Positions 1 through 11,940 of a stretch of 64,000 nucleotides of DNA are shown piece by piece (position 1 is the stretch's first letter; every line of letters begins with the position of its first letter). The DNA is from Marasmius tenuissimus (Eukaryota > Basidiomycota > Agaricomycetes > Agaricales > Marasmiaceae). Both the position numbers and the translations under genes were made by a program. The stretch is from NCBI GenBank assembly GCA_029532415.1, contig JAQOTA010000020.1, positions 248,001 to 312,000 on the forward strand, read 5' to 3'. The notes below the pieces were generated by a model that was not told the DNA's origin, made no database searches, and worked only from the letters and a program-made list of their open reading frames with translations.

Positions 1-396
1 GTGGTTTATCTATCGTCTCGGCGACCAAGTATTCCATCAATATTTCCTTGTTGGTATAAGTATATGTTCCTCAGTTTCGTTGCTCTCTGCCCTCTCGTCA
101 CTATGCCTGCCCGTTTGATGATGTGCCCCGCATTTTATCAATGAATTTAAATGCCTTTTATGCCTGTCACCATTGCCACGAATTCACAAAGATGTGAGTG
201 AGACCACTCAGCGTAGCACCAATTTGAACCAGGATTCTGGTTTCAAAAATTCGCGTTTTCGTTCTAAGTGAGATCCAGCTCGGCACCATGTTCATATATC
301 TAAAGATCTAGCCTCTTGGTACCCGTAACTATTAGCGCTCTGAACGCTCGATCATTGAGTCGATGGTCTCGGTTCGGTTGTTGCGGAAAACAGTCT

Positions 397-1550
397 CTAG
401 TGTCTCTGCCGGTTTACCCAATATGACTCTCGAACCACCTCTACATGGCCATTGCGGTGAGCTCCCTGTGTTTGTGCCTCACCAGGTACCCCAATATGTT
501 TACGTGGCGAAGTTAGCTGTTCGAGCTTTATCACGATTATCTTCAACTCGACTCGGGCATTACCCGACTGGGAAGCAAGAAAAAGACGCGGTTAATTCGA
601 AGCAACGGCGGATATTAGCAAATGTTAACTCACCTACTCTGCCTTCTTCGCCTCAAATAAACACATATCCCTGAAATTACCAGTCCTATCCCGACCGCCA
701 AGCCCACGCCAGTCAGTGTCCCCTGGATGGCTCTACTCTTGGGGGATTGATATTCAATTCTACTAACGCCAAATGTCGGTTCAAACGGTGGTGGGGAGGA
801 AGTCCTGCGAAAGTTTCAGCGACGGAATACCAAAATAAAATTTGGATTTAATCTGACCCAGAAGTGAAAGGTTGAGGTGGTGGCGTCGGCGTAGAACCTC
901 CCCTATTTGTAGGTGTAAGTAAGCTGATAGTAGGATGAGAGGAGTGTTCTAACGAAGTAGGCCTGAGGGCTGTTGTCCCGGCTGCAGCAAATATTGTCGG
1001 GGGTTGGGCAGTGAAAGTATGAAGACTATGATCAAAACTCAGCCCGAAACTTTCACAGCGACTGAGAAGTACACAGATACCTTGTTGTTGTCGCATCTCT
1101 GATCTTCCCAATAGCTTGTAGTTGGAAGGCGCTGAAACAGTGTTTGGCATTAATTGACGGAACGAACAAGAACATTTTGCAAACGCCGTAATCACCCAGT
1201 ATCTCCTATCGTGAACACCACTTGCCCGCGCTTTCCACTGCTCACCATACTTGCTTCTTGTGAGAAGACAAATTTACCGTCGTCTACAATACCATACAGC
1301 AAACTAACATCGACAAGGTTTCCGGGTTCATCCAAGACGCATGATACGGTGAGCGGCACTCCGGCGGTGATCGTTGAGGGCAAGGTAGGAGGTTCAAGGT
1401 GGAAAGCTTGTGCCGAAATCGCGGGGTGTAGCGACGATTGAAGGATAGACCACCAATATCTGAGAAAGACCGTAAGTCAGTTGAAAGCGGCTTTCAGTGT
1501 TTGAGAGCTCGATGGAAAATGTCACGGACGTACAGTATTAATAAAATCAT
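397..1550 (-). CDS. Family-2 single-pass membrane protein, ectodomain form
   Basis: Spliced gene read on the minus strand. I chose the ATG at 1548-1550 because it opens a hydrophobic signal-like start (MILLIL, then after a short GT-AG intron YWWSILQ), followed by an extracellular segment containing TITAGVPLTVS and a Ser/Thr/Pro-rich stalk (about 850-1190). The next exon (about 610-760) encodes a Gly-rich membrane span, TLTGVGLAVGIGLVISGICVY, then a basic LRRRR stop-transfer stretch. The last exon, to a TAG at 397-399, does not show the usual coiled-coil/PPxY tail of this family, so the 3' end is uncertain. Function is unknown; the layout (signal, stalk, one span, short tail) suggests a surface sensor or adhesion protein. 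It is divergent to the seven-span gene at 2575. Intron borders were read by eye. Confidence 0.5.
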
Positions 1551-2574
1551 CACCGATTCTTGGGTGTGGATGAAGAATGTGTAGAAAGAGAGGATAAGAG
1601 AAAGATGAAGCAACAGTCAGTAAAGAAGTTGCGTCAGTCATTCGACCATATATTGATCGGCATGCACGCGAATAGGTACTAGATATTGTTCTCACCATCC
1701 CGGTATTCTATAATAGCGTGGAACAGCTTCCTGGACAACTTTTAGCCAGATTTTGATTTTGAATGTTCCTCCGGGAACCTCGCAAACATACGACGGATGA
1801 CGAGGAAAATCAGTGATGCTGAGTAAGGATTCTCGCATATTGGTCGCAACCTTCAACCCTGTGAGCCCTCGCTTTGGAGGTTTGCGCCCTGTACTGAAGA
1901 GTTGACGACGCTACTGCTGAGCGCTGAGCGTACAGCTTCTACGGACCTTACCTTGTCCCTAACAGAAACACATCAACAGTTTCCGCACTCATAGCCAGTC
2001 GTGTTCTACAGCACTGCCAGTAAAAGATTGATACGAGCGCCCGCAGTCATCGGCATTTGACTGCCGATTTTCTGTCCCGCAAAGTGGCCCCCGTCCGATG
2101 TCCCGTGGGCTTCGGTAGGTCAGGAGACGTAAAAGCTACTTTTGACTGGTGAAATCCGGAATGATTCAGTGTAGCTGAGTTTTGAGCGGCCTCTGATGTC
2201 AAACAACCTGTTTACATGGTATACAGGTGTTGGTCGCATGCAAGATTCAGAAAGCGCGACCGGAATAATGATGTCATGCCACTGGAGAGGTAGGCTTGAG
2301 TTTATGAATAGCACTCTGATCACTTGGGGACCTTGCTCTCTTTTACCTAAAATTGTCCATATTGTCCGTCGGTCCTGCTTGAGTGGGCACTTATTGTGCC
2401 AGGATAGCATTGACCCACCAATATAAACTTTTGGGGATGAGGCAGCTAAGTGCCGCCTTGTGGCGTGGGACACTTTGCAATCGCATAACGGCTGTGGCAA
2501 TGGCATGGTCGCTATGTGCAAGTTATGCAAGTATATAAAAATCAGGCAGATATAACAATGCTCAACACCCCATC
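1551..2574. other. Intergenic, shared upstream region of two divergent genes
   Basis: About 1 kb without a supportable gene. It separates the minus-strand single-span gene from the plus-strand seven-span gene. A TATA-like tatataaaa at 2532-2540, about 40 bp before the ATG at 2575, is a plausible core promoter for the latter. The short open frames here have no recognisable domain. Confidence 0.5.
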
Positions 2575-4012
2575 ATGACATTAGCTTCTACGCCTTATAC
2601 AGACGGAAAGAAAATCTTTGAAGAGCAATATAGAACAGAAATTCTAGCCCCAGTTCTGACTACTGCCGTGAGTGTCCTGCAATTTCGTGGTTTTAGCTCA
2701 TAAAGATCAACGTTTCATATGATTCTTTATGGGCTCCACATCATATTGTTTCGAGTCGGCGTAGTATTTCTGAAGAGACGGAAGCAAGAGAAGAGAGGGG
2801 GTTATCACTTATTCCGGATCTCACTTATCCCACTCTTTGTCCTTGTGACTCTGTCCGTCCCCGTTGGCCTAGCTTGGGACATCTTGAAAGTGACAGCTGC
2901 CTGTTTGGCCATTGCGGGTGACCCAAGTGTCGGGATCCAAAGGGCTTTGTATATACTACAGTGAGTACTCTTTCGACATCTGATCTCGGCAGTTTGTACC
3001 CTCGCTGAGTATAATTCATGTTTTGTAGAATCTGCCGGTTCACAATTCTATTTTTCATGAGGTGAGAGTCATATCATCCGATATCCAAGTAGCTCACATG
3101 TCACTTGAAGTTTGATCGCGGACAGTATTCTGGCGAGTCTTTTGTATGAGAGATGAGCGATCATGGTCACTGAGCAATACCCAGATCTTTCGTCTCTGTA
3201 CAATCGGAGGGTCGCAAAATAAAAGGCGGTTTTTGATATTGACTGCATGCACGTTTGTGATCAATGGTAAGCACCTGGGCTGGCTTAGAGCCGTCGTAGC
3301 ATCTGGGGTTTCTCAACTTCCACAGTCTTTTGGGGTATAGGATCTCCTGTAGTGTTTGGTCTATGCCTAGTATCGGACTGTGTTCCAGCAGGCCAGGCTC
3401 AAAATTGGCAAAAGAGAATATCCATATTCACGGATATGTTGATTGGTTTTGTTGCCCTGCACATGCTCATTAATACCATTCTAACCATTTTGATCGGTAA
3501 AATATCTTCACATCTGCTCAGTCATTGACTGACCATTGATTACACCCTAGCAAGTAGAATTGTGGCCGCCAAGAGGACATTGGGAGCGAGGGAGCCTAAG
3601 GGACTACGTAGGCTCGCGGCTATTTTGTAAGCGCTCACGACCCTTTTCCCCTTCCAGCTATCATTACTTGAATAGAGTGGAGAGTTGTTTATTGTACCTC
3701 GTCACCGGCATATTGTTCTTCTCGTTAGAATTTGGTATTCCTGGCCCAAAGATCAACATAGCGTCGGTCCTGACTCAAGTCATTGTGAGTATGAATTCTC
3801 CTTATTTGATACATCCGCACAAATCTTGGATCCTGACCGCATGAAACTGATAGGGAATTGCCCCGACGTTGTTGATAGTCCGGGCGAATCTCAGGAAAAA
3901 GGACAAAGACTCGGATCTCTCGTTGAATCCGCGACCTATCACACACGAGTCGCTAAGTTTAGTCGAGGAACAGATTGTGCTCGACCTTGTGAGACAGGAA
4001 TCCACGGCATGA
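2575..4012 (+). CDS. Family-1 seven-span membrane protein, copy 1
   Basis: Nine exons read by eye: 2575-2667, 2706-2960, 3029-3061, 3111-3132, 3185-3266, 3326-3496, 3551-3626, 3658-3784 and 3854-4012. The product should have seven membrane spans and a short polar tail. Family marks are ILYGLHIILFRVG (span 1), LFVLVTLSVPVGL (span 2), DSIL plus IFRLCTIGG (span 3), RVESCLLYLVTG (span 6) and IAPTLLIVRANL (span 7). Two oddities: the exons sum to 1018 nt, one more than a multiple of three (the clean paralogue at 8477 has 1017), with the extra base near 2706-2718 at the start of exon 2; and the donor after exon 4 is GC rather than GT (gcgagt at 3133). It may be a recent pseudogene or hold a sequence error. 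Function unknown; probably a plasma-membrane receptor-like protein by topology only. Confidence 0.65.
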
Positions 4013-6335
4013 CTTGACCGGAACTCACGCCACTATCCGTGCCGAGAGTGGCACCAGCGGGATGACATTCTCAGCTTTCGGGCTTTCTGTATATTTGCTT
4101 TCAACGTGTACAACCAGAACAAACAGCTAATTTTGGCCGGAAGCCTGTTGCTAACTGGGATTCCGGGGTCGCCTCTGGCGAGCGGAGCTCGCTTCCGGGC
4201 GCCTTTGTTAACGCTACTGATCACACAGCTTCCCGATTCGAAGCTCCTGGTCTCAATGGTTTACTGTATCACTTGTTGCCATCCTTACCATCTCTTCGTG
4301 AGTCTTTCTATTTGAACAGATACCACCTTTTCTGCCGCAGGTGAACAAGCAACTATCGTACTGACGACCTGATCATCTATATTGACTCGAGGAGAAAAAC
4401 CTGCCGTTACTTATAAATCTCGGAGGAGTCATATAGCAGACAGCAGCTCCTAGAATCACTGCCATACGTGAGCGTGCTTAGCAGGGGTATTTCAAGCGTA
4501 CTCGGACGCATCTTGTTCTCGAGGAGGCGGGAGTGAGAGAGTCCGGGAGGCACTTGTGGCTATTTTACGAATTCGGACTCGGAGTTGTCTACACCAATTT
4601 TTATAATTGCTGCCGCATCGAGTATTGAAATTTCTGTTCCCGGGATATTGAGTTTTCTAGTGGCTTAGTATATGGGTTGAGTCTAAAAGAGTAGAAATGT
4701 CGAGGTTATCGTGTAATGAGGTACATGGCGAGCGGTCTGGAGTACATACTGCACAGGCTACACTCATACCACTGTGCGCGATGGGAGTGATGAAGTCCCT
4801 TTTCTTTCTTCATCATGGCATACATCGTTTTTCCTCCGAGTCTCGACCACCTTTGACTCAACTGAATAAGTAGAAGCCTCCCAGTACAAAAAGGTGATAT
4901 TGAACAACTGTGAGCCTCAAGATCTTGCGCCCTGTCAGACACCGCTTTGATTCTCGCACACCGCAGAACGCGTGAGATTGTGGGTCCAAGCGTTGTGGGT
5001 AAGAATTGTGTGGTTCTACAAGCCGACCTGTGACAAATCGTGATGTAATTATTCGGTAGAATTATCGATGACAACGTTGTGCGAACACCCCAGACTAAAT
5101 TATGTAGTCTGGCTACATTTTCCTCCTTGTCTCTAGACTCTCTATGTCATTATGACGCCTATTTTACTCGCTACTCGGTCTTTGGGATCCTCTCAAGATG
5201 CAGCCCATCTGTCAAAATGTGTGTATGACCTATGTCTAGTTCCTCCAGGGTGTTGGAACTGGTCGTCTGTGCTGTCGAACGCTTCATGGTACACTCACCA
5301 TTCAGTCGAGCAAAATCTCACCCGATTCTGCACCATCAAAACGCTAGACCATCGAGAAACCGCCTCCAAAGTGGCGGTCAAAATCAATTTGGCTGCTGCT
5401 AGGTACGTCGTTCTATCATCCATACAACCATTCTGACATTTACTCTTATCCAAGTTGGACTCATAGGTGCGGCGGACACCCCCCAGGCCCCTTTTTGACA
5501 CTGACAGTATTTTGGTGAGTCCAGCGGTTTGTACATGCCTTGTCAGCTTACCACTCCCTAATTCTCGTGGCTTTTCCAATGCTTCACTTAGCTGCAGATG
5601 GTTAAGGAAGCTATACGTTATACCACTTTTCAGTTGTCGCTGGCTTTTTAGTAGGAACATCGGGGGATTGACTCCATTTGCATGAACGTGGGGTCTATTG
5701 ATCAGATGGCTTCCCCTGGAGTCGAGATGAATAATTAAGTCGGGGCTGTGGGTCTGAGGTTAGACTCGTCAACCGGGAGATTTACGGGTTTCTGCGAGCT
5801 AGCCGTTGATATGTACGGTTTCTGGGGCTTGTTTCACGTCACCCGCCCGGGGAGGATCTTTCCTTTCTGGTGAGACGCTCGTTCTATGTTTGCTTGCTAT
5901 CATTTCTCTGCTTCCCAATCAAACCGTGGTCCTGTCACAGGTTTATTTCCATCCACCGTTCCCGAAGGAAAGCCTCTTTTACAACCCTTAATAATAGCGT
6001 GTTTGTGTCTCCACAGAGTTGCGGTGCTCTTCCTGCGGACAAAAGGCTCTGAGTTGGGTGGTTTCAAATTCACTGATTTTGACGAAGTGGACTGTGGAAC
6101 GCAGTAAGCGCCAAGTCAACTGTGCTTGCGACCGCTCTAAATACGCTGGACACCAAAGGGCACTACACCCTTCCAACCCCACGATGGCCGAGTCCATCAG
6201 CCAAGAATCGGATCTAGTATCAATCTCATGGTCATCTTCGAAGATGAGAAAAAATAGACCGCGCCAAACCAGTGTGTCCGAGACTAACAATATTCCTTAT
6301 CAGCATAGACATTTAGAATGAATGGGCCATCATCT
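4013..6335. other. Gene-poor stretch
   Basis: About 2.3 kb with only short unrecognised open frames on both strands (for example 5152-5436 plus, 4706-5074 minus). A GC-rich imperfect palindrome lies at about 4165-4205 (gcgag, cggag, ctcgc). No family-1 or family-2 remnant was recognised. Confidence 0.4.
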
Positions 6336-6355
6336 CCCCCCCCCCCCCCCCCCCC
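6336..6355. repeat. Poly(C)20 tract abutting a start codon
   Basis: Twenty consecutive C residues end directly at the ATG of family-1 copy 2 (6356). Paralogues have shorter C-runs in the same place: C7 then aa then ATG at 8477, and C6 then ta then cATG for the minus-strand gene starting at 62453. This looks like slippage expansion of a conserved pyrimidine-rich leader. Confidence 0.9.
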
Positions 6356-7686
6356 ATGTCCTCCGCGCCATTTACAGCTGCGGAAATCGACGAAGCTCGA
6401 AAATTCGCTGACGTCGAATACAACTACGGTATCTTACCACCCATACTGGTCACTGCGGTAACACTAGCACTTGCTTTCTCACTCTAATGAGATCCTCAAT
6501 CAGCTAATATGAAAATTTCTCTTTGGGGTGGGATACTTTGCTGGTCACGTTGTCGTACTGGGAAGCTTTGGGGTTGAGGTCTACCGTTAAGGTCGAGGTG
6601 GCGATGAATTGTTTGCAGTAAATTTAGCGAGACTTATCTCAGTTCCGTTCGATTCTCATGGCATTTTGAAGGCTTTGTCGAATCCTTATTATGTGGTTGA
6701 TGAGGTTAGTTTTCTTGATACGAATAAGAACGTTTTCTTACCCGATAGTCCGGGTACGGAAAATGGGGGAAAAAGCATAACGGTCGACAGCATTCTAGTA
6801 AGTACTCTCGTCGTGACTGCTTGGTATCACAAGGGACAACTCACGGGACTCAATCAATATCAGGTCTTTCGCTGTTACGTTCTCTGGGGATGGAATAGAC
6901 GAAGATATGCGGTGATGTTAGCTGTGTTGTGCGCTTCTATTGACGGTACGGGGTGATTCGATTCTCAAGGGAGCGTTCTGACACTGCTCATAGTCATCGC
7001 AGCAGTATGCGCGACCGGCTGGTGGGCATTAATATGGATAAACCACTCCGACACAGACACTCCCATACAATCAGCCTTCCGTATATTCGCCCTTGTGTTC
7101 GCCGCTTGTCATATCCTCAATAACTTCATTGTGACAAGTTTGATTGGTACCCTTTCTGAGCCTTCCATCCCTTCGATGTGGACTTACGCGTGTGATGTAT
7201 CACCAGGTGGAAGGATCCTATGGGTGTCGTACGCGCTGAACCGGGGATGGGGTACGACTCGGAATCGACAATTTCATTTTCGTACTATCACCGCACTCTT
7301 GTGAGTTTAGCTGATTTGGTTTGCCGGGTGATATCCCGAGTGATACGGTTGCTAGGTTCGAATCAGGATTCCTATACCTCATCTCAGGTATAATATACAC
7401 TGTCCTTGGAATGCCACAAGACTGGATGACGCAAATTGACGCCAGCTCGGTGTTAATCCAAGTAGCGGTGAGTCTTGATGGCCACCCTTTCCTTTGAATA
7501 GACATAAATGCAAAAATTCGGCCTTAGGGAGTGGCTCCGACGCTACTGATTGTGCGGGCAAACAAGCTGAAGGAAGAGCGTGTGAATGACGAACGTTCAC
7601 GTCCCGTATCGACGTTCATGGCGGCTTCCGGAGAGCAAACCGTCAGTATTAGTCTAAATGAAGTGGGGCAGGGCGGCAAGTTGTGA
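6356..7686 (+). CDS. Family-1 seven-span membrane protein, copy 2 (exon 2 degenerate)
   Basis: Exon 1 from 6356 encodes an N-terminus ending YNYGILPPILVTA. Downstream exons follow the family pattern: LCRILIMWLMR (about 6670-6703), ITVDSIL (about 6779-6800), VFRCYVLWGWNRRRYAVM (6863-6946), then HILNNFIVTSLIG, SGFLYLISGIIY and VAPTLLIVRAN, with a TGA stop at 7684-7686. Exon 2 between about 6505 and 6620 lacks the basic loop and LFRLSLLSLFVL block of the other copies and does not splice in frame with exon 1, so spans 1-2 may be deleted or diverged. The later exons are clean. The tail after span 7 is a short polar Ser/Glu-rich segment. Preceded immediately by the poly(C)20 tract. Could be a pseudogene in its first third. 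Confidence 0.55.
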
Positions 7687-8389
7687 TCAGCAAACATTCG
7701 TGAATTCATGTCGGGTCCTCATAGCTCAATGTGGACATGAAGACTCAGGCCGCAAGGCTAGAACATAGCTTATAGTTCCCACGAAGCTTATGGTAAGCTC
7801 CGAATTACCTCGTCCTACTCTTCAGCATGCGCCTAATCGCGACTTTGAATGGTGAGCCACGACACCAATTTTGTTCAAATTGGCACTCTCCTCCGAATGT
7901 TGATCATGTCCTAACATTCGATGATGGCAGGCTTCTGACAATGAGTACTACCGCTCTCAAGGGGGGCTCTACGACTTGAGGCAAAGCACAAGAAGTGATC
8001 CAAGGTCTGAATCGGTTCTCATGTAGAAGGGAACTATCGGCCCGACAGAATCTCCAGATAGCAATGCGCACGTGAGAGGTCAAGGTAACGACTTGAACCA
8101 TCAGCATCATCTGTCAGGTCCCGTAAGCCTCGTCGGGCGATTCATCATTGTCGTCCGTGCCAATCGTAATCCTTCCGTTCGGGAGATGCTTGCACACCGC
8201 GTTTGGACCTCCGACCGTTGCCATTCAGCAGTGCCGGTAAACGCCGGAAGGATTATCTCGGGCTCGCCGGTTTATACATAGGGTCCTGTCTCCACCTAGC
8301 GGATGAGATTCTCCCGCTCATCTAGATGATCAGTTGATCAGCACGCGAAGAACATCAGAGGTGCAATCGAACTTCGATATGTCACAGAT
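7687..8389. other. Intergenic, nothing recognised
   Basis: About 0.7 kb between copies 2 and 3. The open frames at 7904-8110 minus and 8072-8281 plus show no domain or family resemblance. Confidence 0.4.
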
Positions 8390-8476
8390 GAATGGCAACG
8401 ATTCGTCAGTATATAGAAACGGCGAGTCACTGGTGACTGCAGAGATGTGCTACCTTTCGTACTCATTCCCCCCCAA
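8390..8476 (+). promoter_or_regulatory. Leader/core-promoter block of family-1 copy 3
   Basis: This segment aligns by eye with the region upstream of the minus-strand copy starting at 62453. Both have a TATA-like core (cagtatatag here, cagttatatc there), a purine-rich stretch and a C-run ending 2-3 bases before the ATG. A diverged version also lies upstream of the broken copy at 36483. Confidence 0.45.
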
Positions 8477-9927
8477 ATGACTTCGAAAGCTTCCTCTAAC
8501 TTTTCGGACAGGTATCTTTCCGAGTATCAGTATAATTTCGGAATCTTACTACCACTCCTCGTCTCCTCGGTGAGTTCACATATCTCAAGCGGCTCCCACG
8601 GACTTGATGGTTCTTCAGGTTCATCTGTTTCTCTACGGTTTCAACGTGCTTTTATTCCGAATTGGAATTGTGGTCCTGAGGAAACGAGAGCGCGATAAGG
8701 ATACTGGAAACAGGTTGTTCCGACTTGCTCTTTTCTCTCTCTTTGCCCTGTCCACGGTCGGCGTCCCTGTAGGCCTGATTTCGGATATTCTGAATACCAG
8801 ACAAGCATTCAGTGTCGCTTCGGGATTGGAGTATACGGTCGAAGCATCGAATGTCCATAATTACATGCAGTAAGGCTAGATCCAATTGTATAGGCTGAGC
8901 TGACACGTCGTCTAGGATTTGTCGAGCTGTGATCTTGGCAATGATGAGGTGAGATCTTTTGTGACCTTACCTGGACACTCTTCGGTGACTGATGACCGAG
9001 CTCACAGTCTTGTTGTGGACAGTATCATGGTGTGTCGTGTTACGAACACTTTCCGATTTCAATTGAACCTTTACTCGCTAGGTGTTTCGGTCATTCGTCA
9101 TCTGTGGGTGGCCAAGAAAACGATATTCAGTAACTTTGATATCAACGTGCTATGTGTTGGATGGTGAGTGAGCTCATCTTTCCTCCAGCGAGAACATTGC
9201 CTTATCATAATATCAGTCTCGGCCATGGTTCTTGCAATCTGGTCGACGGAAAAGAATTGGTTCTCCCATTACGATCCTTCGTCATTCCACTTGTTGTCAA
9301 CCCGCCCCGATGTGATAGCTTTCATGAGTTCGTCTTGTGTCTTCCTTCACCTTTCAATCAATGTGGTTATGACAATTGTCATTGGTCAGTGAGTGTTAAC
9401 CGAACCTGAACCACGTAAGCTCACGTTGCGTCGCTTGATGTCAGCCCACAAGATCTTCTGGAGGAACAGTCGAGAAAATTTGGGCACAAACAAACTGACC
9501 CGATCTCAAAACATCGTTCTCTTCCTGTAAGTGGTTATGACATTGTTCGTCATTATTCCTTACTCCTGGGTCAGAGTCGAGTCGTGCTTGCTCTACATTG
9601 TCGCGTGGATCGCGTTAATAGCGTGGATAATCTCTCGTGCACCTCACCCAATGATCTTCGAGTCTATCCTAATTCAGGTCGCGGTGAGTCTGAATGCTGA
9701 TCATCTATTGCGTACCCTGAGAGACAATGTCTGAAACCCACGTCTCCCAGGGAATTACTCCAATTCTTGTAATCGTACGGGCGAACACCCAACAAAGAGA
9801 TGATAAAGCGGAGTACCACCGCACAAATCACACTCGGGCTCCTTTGACCGTAAAAGTCACGGCTTCGGTCGAGGAAGACGTTGTGCTAAAGTTCATAGGA
9901 AGTTACGATATGCCAAAGACTGCTTGA
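8477..9927 (+). CDS. Family-1 seven-span membrane protein, copy 3 (reference copy)
   Basis: Fully open nine-exon gene: 8477-8569, 8619-8869, 8916-8948, 9008-9029, 9082-9163, 9217-9384, 9445-9526, 9575-9683 and 9751-9927. This gives 1017 nt and 338 aa, with GT-AG introns throughout. Predicted spans: FGILLPLLVSS/VHLFLYGFNVLLF; LFRLALFSLFALS; ICRAVILAMMR with DSIMVFRSFVIC; VTLISTCYVLD/VSAMVLAIW; VIAFMSSSCVFLHLSINVV; VESCLLYIVAWIALIAWII; ILIQVA/GITPILVIVRANT. A basic loop RKRERDKD follows span 1, and an acidic tail with ASVEEDVVLKF closes the protein. The D-x-I-x-V-F-R signature recalls large basidiomycete multi-pass families of unknown role. I infer a seven-span surface or organelle protein and no enzyme activity. 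It lies in a same-strand array with copies 1, 2 and 4, consistent with tandem duplication. Confidence 0.85.
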
Positions 9928-11475
9928 GGTTATGGTTCGCATCGTCTAGAAACAGACAACTCTCATTGTTACTGTGGTTAAGTAAGAACTGTACGTAAAG
10001 CTGTAGCTCTCGGCTGTCCCGTGGACTTCACGATTCGCGACCTGTTACTACATGTATACGTTCGATCGACTCGCCAACTGTGAGTAATGCTCAAGTCAAT
10101 ATGATAGTGGTTTCATCTGGTATACCAGTCGTTTTTGCCGCTGGTACAGAAGAATCGTGGAACTTAGAGGAGCTTCGAAGATTTTGATAGATCACAAGAG
10201 GGACGTACTTGGGAAGTGTGGAAGGCGAAGAAGTGGCGAAGATGATTACTATCTGGGTTGACGTAGCGAGCGAGGAGTCAACTTTGAAGCAATAGGGGGA
10301 TACACAAACGGTTGGTGTAGAAGTCCCAGATAGTTCCAGCTGCTGGAGAGGGAGAGGAGCGTTGTTGGTTCGAGGGACCAGCAAAGAGCTATGGAGGTCT
10401 GGTTTGGGCACACGGACATTCCGTCTAGTGAGTCTAATTGTCGTTACGAGACCATCCTAAATCTACAGGCCGATAAAAATGACTTGAGTCAAGGATCTGG
10501 GTATAGTTAGCGGAGAGGAGGAATGAACTAAAAGCCTTGGGGAGATGAAATGGTAGGAGTACGCGTACATGATTGGTATTACCGCTGGGTGTCAGTCCGT
10601 GATCGCCACTACCGAAGATCAGATGAGGAGAGCAGTAAAAATCAAGAATTGACCTAGCACTTATGTACCTAGGGTTAGCATGTAAGGTTGTTTCTGATCC
10701 GCGTGCTTCGACTTCGCCTGAATATCGAATGACAATTCTCTTGATACCCGGTTCCCAGTCTTGATTACGCCCGGTTTACTTTTCCACACCGGCTGTCGAG
10801 GGCGACGTTTATATTCTCATCAAGATAGGTTACAAGGAAATATCAGCGTAATTGGAAGAAAATGCAAGAAGAAGCGTACGTTACAAGTTATAACACGTGT
10901 CCATTGATCTTCTGCCCGTCAACCTCGCGCCACCCTTCTACTCGTCCTCTCTGCCTGGCGAGCTGCTCCCCAATCATTGTGTCACGCGAGGTGTATTTCC
11001 ACCAAAACGGTGGAAATGTGTATATTGTCGAATACATGGCACAGGTTTGTTACGAGCGACCGGATCGTCCCCGGGAGTACAGGGTGCTCCTTGTGGGCAA
11101 CTATAAACATTTGGCATCGAGTGACGGCGGTAATGGCGGGGATGATAGCGAGGTTTAATAAGCACCATCGGTGTGCAAAGAGACTGGTCATACCCTAGGC
11201 TGGTTGTCTACAGGTAAGAACAGGTATTTTACCAGAAGGTTTTGAGGTAGGTGGAGGAGGAGCGAAAATGAATTAGAAGATTGTGATGAATACGAGACTA
11301 ATTCGCATAACACCGACAGAGGCTGAATCATCGACGTTTTCTTATCAGCCATCTCGAACGGGAACAGTGGATGTCCTGGTAAACAATCATGGAGCCAGTG
11401 ATTTTATCCAGTATGAGCGGAGTGCATTTCACACACCTATGATATCAACTTAGATGATCAATCCATCCAGGTTGT
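9928..11475. other. Gene-poor stretch
   Basis: About 1.5 kb between copies 3 and 4. The minus frame 10091-10411 and plus frame 10862-11158 are open but carry no motif I recognise. A GT-AG like interval inside 10411-10450 on the minus strand hints at an unidentified spliced gene. Confidence 0.35.
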
Positions 11476-11483
11476 CTGACTGA

Positions 11484-11828
11484 TAGGGAACAGCACGGGC
11501 CTTTCCGTGGGTCTCGAGAATCTGACCCGGACCCGCTGTCACGGGTTACAGCCAACCCGTGAGTTTTAGGTGTTCATAGCGGATTTCTTGGAGGTCCCCG
11601 CCAAACCAGGTAAGAAATCTCATTTAATTAAATAAAACAAAGCTAGAGACATTTAGTCCTAGTGCTTACCAGGTGTATACCTACCAAAAATCCGAAATGA
11701 TGCCGTTGCCGGCCATATACAACCTGACCCATACGGGTTGCGGGTCACCAAAACTCAACCCGCACCCGCACCCGGCGGCAGGTTGACCCGCAACCCGGGG
11801 TGACCCGCCGGACCCGTGCTGTTCCCTA
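11484..11828. mobile_element. hAT-like MITE, 345 bp
   Basis: Perfect 16-bp terminal inverted repeats (TAGGGAACAGCACGGG and its complement) bound a 345-bp segment. The flanks ctgactga (11476-11483) and ccgactga (11829-11836) form an 8-bp target duplication with one mismatch, as expected for hAT transposition. Subterminal acccg/cgggt repeats, common in hAT elements, are abundant at both ends. There is no transposase frame, so it is non-autonomous. It sits about 110 bp upstream of family-1 copy 4. Confidence 0.8.
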
Positions 11829-11940
11829 CCGACTGATAGTATCAGGATCATTTTGGTTGCACTGGTTATTCCAATAGTAGATACTCTATATGAGGACCTT
11901 GACATCCGTGAGCACATTGTCACTTGCACCACTCCATCCC

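Noticed and set aside
2120..2530. 136-aa minus frame upstream of copy 1
   Set aside because: No motif, overlaps a plus frame of similar quality and the promoter region.
10862..11198. Several overlapping frames at about 11 kb as a possible family-1 copy
   Set aside because: None contains the DSIL/VFR, ESCLLY or LLIVRAN blocks, so no relation could be shown.
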